A stretch of DNA of 64,000 nucleotides from Mytilus californianus (Eukaryota > Mollusca > Bivalvia > Mytilida > Mytilidae). The stretch lies in contig NW_026262690.1 in NCBI RefSeq assembly GCF_021869535.1, forward strand, positions 12,945,501 to 13,009,500, read 5' to 3'. Position numbers and translations under genes: made by a program. The notes beneath the pieces were generated by a model, which was not told where the DNA came from, made no database searches, and saw nothing but the letters and a program-made list of their open reading frames with translations. Positions 58,701 to 64,000 of this stretch are shown piece after piece (the first letter of the stretch is position 1; every line of letters begins with the position of its first letter).

Positions 58701-61700
58701 TTAATGAGCTACATGAAGAAAAGGAGAGTTTGAATACTTAATGAGGTACATGAAGAAAAGGAGAGTTTGTATACTTAATGAGCTACATGAAGAAAAGGAG
58801 AGTTTGAATACTTAATGAGCTACATGACGAAAAGGAGAGTTTGAATACTTAATGAGCTACATGAAGAAAAGGAGAGTTTGAATACTTAATGAGCTACATG
58901 AAGAAAAGGAGAGTTTGAATACTTAATGAGCTACATGAAGAAAAGGGGAGTTTGAATACCTTTTTGCCTTAGGTTGTTCAAACCTTGGTTTCTTAAAAAT
59001 TTCAATTAATAAACGGAAAAATTATAAAAGATATATATTATAAATCATGTTGAAGCCATGTCTACTTCTATACACAATGTGTTCATATGTTTTCGTGGAG
59101 GACCATACCACATTCTGACACTTTAATTGGTAGGTATGTTTATATGTATTTTTAAATGTTTCTGTTATTTCTTTTATACAAGAACTGACTTAAGAATAAG
59201 GACATTGCTAGCAACCAACAGAACAATAACAGCCTACAGAACACTTCGTAGTTTCATTATTGATGTAAGTATATATTCTGGATTGTAAATCATTACCTCC
59301 TTCAGAATATATTCTGACTTGTGAATTATAGTAGGTGTTTAAACCACAATCCTGTTCTCTTTTTCTCGAATGTGACATCATCGAATTGGTACTAACATTA
59401 GCAACACGACAGGTGCCACACGTGGAGAAGAATCTGGTTACCCTTCCGGAACATCCGATATGATCCCCGTTCGTGTTGCTCAGTCTTTAGTTTTATATGT
59501 TGTGTATTGTAGAATGTTGTTTGTTTTTTTTTCTTATTTTTTTTGCAATGGCGTTGTCAGTTTGTTTTCTAATTATGAGTTTGAATATCCCTTTGGTATC
59601 TTTAGTCTCTCTTTTAGCATAAATCAGGTCGTTGGTTTTCTATTTTGAATTGTTTCATATTTTGTTATGTCACTCTACAGTATCAGTTTTTCTCATCATT
59701 GAAGTTACAGCCTCACCCTATGGTCACTGGTGGATAGTTGTCTCATTGGCAGTCATCAACACATTGACACAACGAGAAAACAAATATAAGTGAAATTGAT
59801 CTTATCTTTTTGGCCACAGTCTTTTTCGTTGTTAAGTGATGTAGGAAGACTAAATCATTATTTTTTTTGTCTTTTTAAATATCATCTTCATTAAAAGAAA
59901 GATCATTTAAAAAACGACCAATCAACATGGCGATTAACATGGCAAATAAAGGAATAGAAACAAAATCTTTATTTTTGGTGATTTTACAGGAATATATGCC
60001 GCATACAAGAGTTGGCCTGGGGCTTTCTAGCATGGCCGACGGGAAACGTTATTACCAGGCATGTTTAAGATGGCATCTTTCCTATGACATGTCCCCCGAA
60101 GAAGTCCACCAAATAGGTCTACAAGAAGTTGAACGCATACACTCAGAAATGGTCAAGGTAAGAATATGCATTCTAATTATTACACTGAAAAAGAGTGATA
60201 ATTCTTATCTTCTGCAAATGCCTAAACGAAGCACACACCCTCACCCTCGATCTATTGCACCTTTTGAAGAAGCCCAATTAACATTTATGCATGTGTAAAA
60301 CAAAGTAACATATCAATCATACAGGGTATGACATTATCATAGCAAACATGATATAAAGCATAGATATATAATATAGACATGATCCCCCTTATAAAAATGT
60401 ACAAAAATACAAAAATTAAAATATACAAAAAATAAACAAATAAAAAATAAAAAAATAAACAACGAAAACAAACATCAAACAAAATATAGAAACTAAATAG
60501 TATTATATTATCGAGGAATTATTTAGAAAAAAATGACAAGTATACCATAAAATGCTTACCTACACTTTATTTGAACTTCGGTGGATAGTTGTCTCATTAG
60601 CAATCACACCACACCTCATTATTTTTATAATGTACATTGAATACTCACTTTGCACTTGAAATTATGATATAAATATATACATCTATTACAGGTGATCATT
60701 TAAATTATTATAGACTATATTTTATTTCATTTTTAATCTGATTAAAATTAGCTAATTGTTTGTCTACAATTATAATTTTAGTGCGTTGCGTAGTATGAAG
60801 CATACAATAGGAGAAAAGAAACAGCTGATTTTCATCATAATCAGATCGTTCCATTGTTATACGTTATATATACAGTATAGTTTGTTGGAGTCAGAAAAAA
60901 ATATTTCTTTTTTTTGACAGCTTGTTAGACGACTAGGATTTACTGGTACTGTCAAAGAGTTTTTTGACGTGTTGAAAAATGATTCAAGGTTTTATCACAC
61001 GAATACTGTAAGTGCATATAATAATAAAGAACACAGTGCACCAACACGAATTGATTTAAGTACACTTGTACTATAAAAAGTGTTATTTCTGCAGCACCAT
61101 TTCTATCTTACACAAGTACCTGTCATAAATAAACTCATCATAGACACAAGGATTAAAATTTTATATGCCAGGCGCGCGTTTCGTCTACAAGAGAATCAGC
61201 AGTGACGCTTGATCAAAAAAGTTAAAAAGGCCAAAAAAGCATTTATTATAGAGTAATTATACTTTATTGAAGGAATCATTAATTGTCTGGTACAAATAAT
61301 CTTTCACCTGTCCCAAATCAAGGGAGAGTAATTATGCTGCTTTAGTTTAACTTTGATAGCATGAAATCCTTTAAAAATTAGTCAAGAAAGTAAAATTGTA
61401 AAGCACCAAACTTCATTTCAGAGTGTAATACTAGAAATATACAAGGACATTGTTTACAGCAAGATAACTCCAAAACTTCAAGATTACTTTGAGAACATTC
61501 CTGATGTCCCTTTACAGTAAGTAGCCCGAAGTCCCTTTACAGTAAGTAGCCCCTGAAGTCCTTTTACTGTAAGTAGCCTGAGGTTTCTTCACAGTAAGCA
61601 GTCATTCTTTTTAAATCGAACAAGTTATAAAGCTCGAATTGTAGAAAGGTTTTCATTGATTATAAAAAATTTCTAATGTCTCTGAAAGACTATTGTAATG

Positions 61701-63040
61701 AAATAAGCTTTTATTATTTTTCTACAAATATACAAGCCATCAAAAACCTTTACTTATGTATATGTGGATCTTAATCACTCTTTAATGGTACTATAAGATA
61801 AAAAGATTTTGTATGATTGCCAAAGAGACAACTATCCTCAAAAAAGAAAATGTCGTAGATGAAAGCAACAATATGTTACCACACGGCCTTCAACAATGAG
61901 CAAAACCCATACTGTGAAAAGCTTTAAAAGGACCGACATGACAAGCTTTGGTATTAACAGTATATTTGTGTTCAAAGAAAGTAATGATATTTGACCAGAA
62001 GACCAGACTAAGTGATACATTGTCATCTGCATCATGTTTTCTAAGTGTTTTTGTTAGCTTTTAACACTTCAGTTTATACAAGGAATGTATCTCCCTTATG
62101 CATAAGTCTGATGTTTTTTTTCAGATCCGGATTTTCTTTTTTTTTTGTTTTGTTTTATTAGATCTTAAGGGTTTGTATAAGGTATTTCGACCTCGAACAT
62201 CTCTAAAGAAATATTAATTATTGAAATGCGTATGATCTGGTGCAGTAAAATTAGTCTAGTTTATGTTACTATATTAGTAAATTATAACGTAAACCATTTT
62301 AGTCTGCAATATTTGATCACTTAAAGAGGAATGAAATACTTTATGCACTTTTTACTCCCTAGCACTGTTGTTAATAGCTGAACTATAATCTCAAATCTCA
62401 AATCTTCTCTCAAATTTGCATGAATACATAATAAACTGTATTAGTTTATAAATAACTAAAATGTATATTTAGAATAAAGGAAATGACGTATGATGGTCCA
62501 GGTGGAGGGTATTCATCAGCTTCGGAAACGAGGCCAGGCGTATTTTGGATCAATCTCATCCGACCGTCAGAGAGGTAACATTACTTTTACAGTACATTCT
62601 GTCAAAATTAAAGTATCTTTAGGGAGTTTAGTGGCTCAATTTCTTTAATGACTTGAAATGATCGCAGTTATATAAAATCCAAATAAAACAGTTTTCCTGA
62701 AAGAGTTGAAAGTAAATTCAGCAATCAACTTTCATGTTTAAACGGACTTTAAATAATACTAATAGTAACATGACATTTATTATTGAGAGATGAGATTTAA
62801 ATAAATATTGAATTGAAGTACTGAATTTATCATTAATTTGGTATGCAAATTAAAGTATTTGCTAAGGTAAACCAATTCATAACCTACATTTTATTAATTT
62901 GGTATGCACATTAAAGTATTTGCGAAGGTAAACCAGTTCATAACCTACATTGGTAAAAACTAAAATTCTTTCGTTTCAGTCCAACATTTGATTATATGGC
63001 GCTTAGTTTACACGAGGCAAGTCCAGGGCATCATTTACAA
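49681..63040 (+). CDS. DUF885-family secreted protein, 12 exons traced, 5' and 3' incomplete
   Basis: Twelve exons joined in consistent phase give about 414 residues. The first traced exon is hydrophobic (LLVSLILNSFILI), so the protein is probably secreted or enters the ER. Family marks in order: 'EYWQWRLKDSPEYSTFLGYY', 'NPINNLEG', 'FENYIVRLNNIPDQ', 'AYRTLRSF' joined to 'EYMPHTRVGLG', 'DGKRYYQACLRWHLSYDMSP', 'GLQEVERIHSEM', 'DGPGGGYSSASETRPGVFW' and finally 'MALSLHEASPGHHLQ'. The last holds HE and HH suggestive of metal binding. DUF885 proteins are mostly known from bacteria, usually near 550-600 residues. The remaining 150 or so residues lie beyond the window. No biochemical function is claimed. 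The start exon is unresolved. Introns hold many transposon remnants. Confidence 0.88.
50685..51650. mobile_element. Foldback-type element with GACGTC-rich inverted ends, in a DUF885 intron
   Basis: Left end 50685-50741 ('taggactcagatcgacg', 'ggtctcttatcgatgtcc') is the reverse complement of 51594-51650 at good identity. The right half (51300-51650) is a tandem of about 19-base units GGAATGGACGTCGATTTGA. Within it a larger 106-base unit with 'aggcctaacagagggtaaa' is repeated twice (51375, 51481). The 167-residue minus frame through it is a by-product of the repeats. No clear target duplication. Confidence 0.7.
51861..52012 (+). CDS. DUF885 gene, second traced exon
   Basis: 152 bases between 'ttactttcag' and GTAAGT. 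Phase 2 in, phase 0 out. Encodes GQYVPTIESIQEEYWQW through FIQKK; the EEYW...SPEYSTFLG pattern is the typical N-terminal DUF885 signature. Confidence 0.85.
52630..52735. repeat. A-rich low-complexity tract in intron
   Basis: CAAA-type tetranucleotide runs followed by purine-only sequence. The 60-codon frame over it is low-complexity and not a gene. Confidence 0.75.
53000..53130 (+). CDS. DUF885 gene, third traced exon
   Basis: 131 bases after 'ttttgttttag', before GTAAGT. Encodes DRVQQFLDDINTI through NGYEFA, helix-rich, with two bases carried to the next exon. Confidence 0.85.
53131..54167. other. DUF885 intron, third traced
   Basis: No repeat or nested gene was recognised here. Confidence 0.45.
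54168..54297 (+). CDS. DUF885 gene, fourth traced exon
   Basis: 130 bases after 'gatgtacttcag' (weak pyrimidine tract), before GTAAGA. Encodes YGALNPINNLEGIHIYY through NNIPDQ. It is the strongest N-terminal match to the family. Confidence 0.88.
54495..54665. repeat. 58-bp tandem repeat, three copies
   Basis: 'gttaactatggttctcagta' starts at 54503, 54561 and 54619, each followed by 'gattataagctgtcggaaag' or a variant. Confidence 0.9.
54712..55390 (+). pseudogene. Reverse transcriptase C-terminal remnant, FRYIDD family (copy 5), in a DUF885 intron
   Basis: Plus frame with 'PFLDLDIYISNGKINTILYD', 'RDDFSFPIVNYLFLDVDVP', 'AVYLSQLVRFARVCNNI', matching the thumb region seen at 12755-13160. The catalytic palm is missing. 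After the stop at 55086 the next 300 bases match, reversed, the repeats at 22315 and 31545. This ties those repeats to this element family. Same strand as the host gene. Confidence 0.7.
56082..56150 (+). CDS. DUF885 gene, fifth traced exon
   Basis: 69 bases after 'ccgttttatag', before GTAAGT, phase 0 at both ends. 23 residues starting INEIINSFKEAI. Confidence 0.75.
56930..57345 (+). repeat. Dispersed repeat family B, in a DUF885 intron
   Basis: Matches 12116-12690 along its length ('ctgaactccgaggaaaattt', 'acttggtacaggcattttct', 'aacctctcacttgtatgaca'). Confidence 0.8.
57587..57699 (+). CDS. DUF885 gene, sixth traced exon
   Basis: 113 bases after 'caatgatttcag', before GTGAGT. 37 residues starting NKVKDDINELL, two bases carried over. 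Confidence 0.8.
58381..58958. repeat. 37-bp minisatellite in a DUF885 intron, about 16 copies
   Basis: Unit 'atgaagaaaaggagagttt' plus 'gaatacttaatgagctac', 37 bases. One unit is one base short and four carry single substitutions (TTTGTATAC in three, ATGACG in one). The period is not a multiple of three. Confidence 0.95.
59183..59264 (+). CDS. DUF885 gene, seventh traced exon
   Basis: 82 bases after 'cttttatacaag', before GTAAGT. Encodes TDLRIRTLLATNRTI then AYRTLRSFIID, which leads directly into EYMP of the next exon as in the family. Confidence 0.82.
59395..59770 (-). repeat. Dispersed repeat family A-related, reverse copy
   Basis: Left part 'cgacaggtgccacacgtgga', 'gttcgtgttgctcagtcttt' and 'ggcgttgtcagtttgttttc'. 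Right part 'ggtggatagttgtctcattg' is the reversed family A start. The left block also occurs at 30140. Confidence 0.7.
59990..60157 (+). CDS. DUF885 gene, eighth traced exon
   Basis: 168 bases after 'gattttacag', before GTAAGA, phase 0. 56 residues starting EYMPHTRVGLGLSSMADG and ending HSEMVK. The most conserved exon seen. An upstream in-frame ATG at 59927 belongs to intron sequence. Confidence 0.9.
60285..60920. other. DUF885 intron, eighth traced
   Basis: AT-rich with an A-rich tract at 60395-60490 and a short reverse family A fragment at 60575. No gene. Confidence 0.45.
60575..60640 (-). repeat. Fragment of dispersed repeat family A
   Basis: Reads 'tcggtggatagttgtctcat' and 'caatcacaccacacctc', the reversed start block only. 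Confidence 0.65.
60921..61007 (+). CDS. DUF885 gene, ninth traced exon
   Basis: 87 bases after 'ttttttgacag', before GTAAGT, phase 0. 29 residues: LVRRLGFTGTVKEFFDVL and so on to 'FYHTNT'. Confidence 0.85.
61140..61240 (+). repeat. Dispersed repeat family C, in a DUF885 intron
   Basis: Core GCGCGTTTCGTCTACAAGAG then 'agcagtgacgcttgatcaa' and 'gttaaaaaggccaaa'. Several core substitutions compared with the other copies. Confidence 0.7.
61422..61516 (+). CDS. DUF885 gene, tenth traced exon
   Basis: 95 bases after 'cttcatttcag'. Encodes SVILEIYKDIVYSKI through FENIPDVPL. Its donor (GTAAGT at 61517) is the first of four tandem donor copies. Use of the first keeps phase with the next exon. Confidence 0.85.
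61503..61602 (+). repeat. Tandemly repeated 5' splice site
   Basis: The exon-intron junction 'gtccctttacagtaagtagc' is followed by three more diverged copies at 25-27 base steps, with GTAAG at 61517, 61542, 61569 and 61594. The copies include the last exon bases. Confidence 0.85.
61795..61965 (+). repeat. Dispersed repeat family A, first half, in a DUF885 intron
   Basis: 'tttgtatgattgccaaagag', 'acacggccttcaacaatgag', 'cccatactgtgaaaagcttt'. The overlapping minus frame is a repeat product. Confidence 0.7.
62473..62574 (+). CDS. DUF885 gene, eleventh traced exon
   Basis: 102 bases after 'atgtatatttag', before GTAACA (non-consensus +5). 33 residues including TYDGPGGGYSSASETRPGVF, the glycine-rich loop and 'RPGVFW' of the family. 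Confidence 0.88.
62831..62958. repeat. 61-bp tandem duplication beside a DUF885 exon
   Basis: 'ttaatttggtatgcaaatta' starts at 62833 and 62894, each followed by 'aggtaaaccaattcataacc' or close. It ends 20-odd bases before the acceptor at 62979. Confidence 0.85.
62980..63040 (+). CDS. DUF885 gene, twelfth traced exon
   Basis: 61 bases after 'ctttcgtttcag', before GTAAGT. Encodes PTFDYMALSLHEASPGHHLQ, the hallmark motif of the family. No later exon is seen in the remaining 960 bases. Confidence 0.9.
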
Positions 63041-64000
63041 GTAAGTTACTCTGATGGTGCTATACAGCAGTGATGATTCGGGTAAACTTATCAATTCTTT
63101 AAATAAACTTATTCTAAAAGGTTACCAATTCAACACTGTAATTAGATCTTTGAATATTGTTTTTATTGGTATAAGTATTGATTTTGTTACCAGTGAAGTA
63201 AAATCATAATAAGTAGTTTTGTTATACACATATGCACTTTAACGGTACTACAATCTGTCGATACCTTTATTTTGGCATTGTACAAGGTCATGTTTCTCTT
63301 TGACTGTTAATGACGTCTTTACACTAAATGCATTGGATGTTGGATGTGTACTGATTGATATTTTTAGTCTTAGATACATGATTTTTTTCATTAGTTGTTA
63401 TTGGCTTTGAACTAGCTGTCAGTAACTGAGAGTACTCTCAGATCTGTACTTAGTGTCCTTGTTGTTGTTAGGGATAATGGATGGATAAATACCCTGCCAC
63501 GTCCAGTCTGTGTTTATGTTAAACGTTTTTCTGCTTTGTATCGATCTGATGAGTTAAGCCTTTCATCTGATTTTCATAGTTTGTTCTTATGTTGTGCTGT
63601 TACACCACGTTCAAGGTTAGGGGAGGGTTGAGCGCTATCAAACAAGTTTAACCCCCCGCGCCACATTCTTTATGTACCTTTCCCAAGTCAGGAGCCTCTA
63701 GGTCAGTGGTTGTCGTTGGTTCATATCTGTCATATTTGTTTTACGTAAATTGTTTTGTTATGAATTAGGCCGTTAGTTTTCTCAATTGAATTGTTTCATA
63801 TTTTTCATGTTGGGGCCTTTTATAGCCGACTATACGGTAAGGGTTTTTCTCATTGTTGAAGGCCGTACGGTTGCCTATAATTGCTTGCATCCACTTCATT
63901 TGAACTTTGGTGGATATTTGTCTCATTGGCAATCATACCTCATTTCCTTATTTTTATAATGATAGCAGGTTAAAACCATTGGACAAATAAATGTTTTATG
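63041..64000. other. DUF885 intron running off the window
   Basis: No further exon found. 300 bases of unique DNA, then a long reverse family A copy. Confidence 0.6.
63370..63960 (-). repeat. Dispersed repeat family A, long reverse copy
   Basis: Collinear with 30120-30790: 'actctcagatctgtacttag', 'accctgccacgtccagtctg', 'tttcccaagtcaggagcctc', 'ataattgcttgcatccactt', 'ttgtctcattggcaatcata'. Comparing the two copies gives the best view of the full unit. Confidence 0.8.

Noticed and set aside
58381-58958. CRISPR-like look of the 37-base repeats (also at 18241)
   Set aside because: Units are directly adjacent with no unique spacers, and the genome is animal. These are minisatellites.
59927-60298. 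123-codon ORF taken as a complete small protein
   Set aside because: Only 59990-60157 is DUF885 exon. The parts before and after are intron, with clear AG and GT borders.

Overview
The window looks like a piece of a bivalve nuclear genome, most likely a mytilid mussel (Mytilus or a close relative). This is inferred from AT-rich intergenic DNA, GT-AG introns, many retroelement remnants and dispersed repeats that I associate with mytilid genomes. No database search was run. Nothing prokaryotic, plasmid-like or phage-like is present.

Two genes appear intact where visible. The first is an intronless, seven-helix receptor of rhodopsin type on the minus strand (5363-6406) with unusual DRY and NPxxY positions. 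The second is a multi-exon DUF885-family protein on the plus strand. I traced twelve exons (49681-63040) by splice sites, phase continuity and family motifs, from a hydrophobic signal-peptide-like exon to the family motif HEASPGHHLQ. Its first exon (start Met) is not found, and its 3' end lies beyond the window.

Layout: 1-5360 is non-coding with a LINE C-terminal remnant at 4215-4690. 5363-6406 is the receptor. 6410-12700 holds dispersed repeats and a short inverted-repeat element (9181-9889). 12755-18145 is a graveyard of at least three reverse-transcriptase families in both orientations. 18240-18670 has two abutting minisatellites. 18670-24190 is mostly repeats and unique AT-rich DNA. 24194-29231 is a 5-kb satellite of 63-bp units with higher-order structure. 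29803-32640 has an 80-bp array, repeats and a hAT transposase remnant. 32911-37529 is a 4.6-kb element with roughly 500-bp inverted ends and a perfect 8-bp flanking direct repeat. 38024-41000 is a broken zinc-finger/DNA-polymerase-like gene split by a composite insertion that carries two tRNA-like heads. 41114-43150 has a PC4-domain fragment, an RT fragment and a miniature inverted-repeat element. 43300-49430 is mostly repeats. 49681-64000 is the DUF885 gene, whose introns carry a foldback element, an RT remnant, a 37-bp minisatellite and a tandemly repeated splice donor.

The genes do not form an operon or pathway. The main interest is the transposon archaeology, the structure of the satellite, and the intron-rich animal copy of a protein family better known from bacteria.
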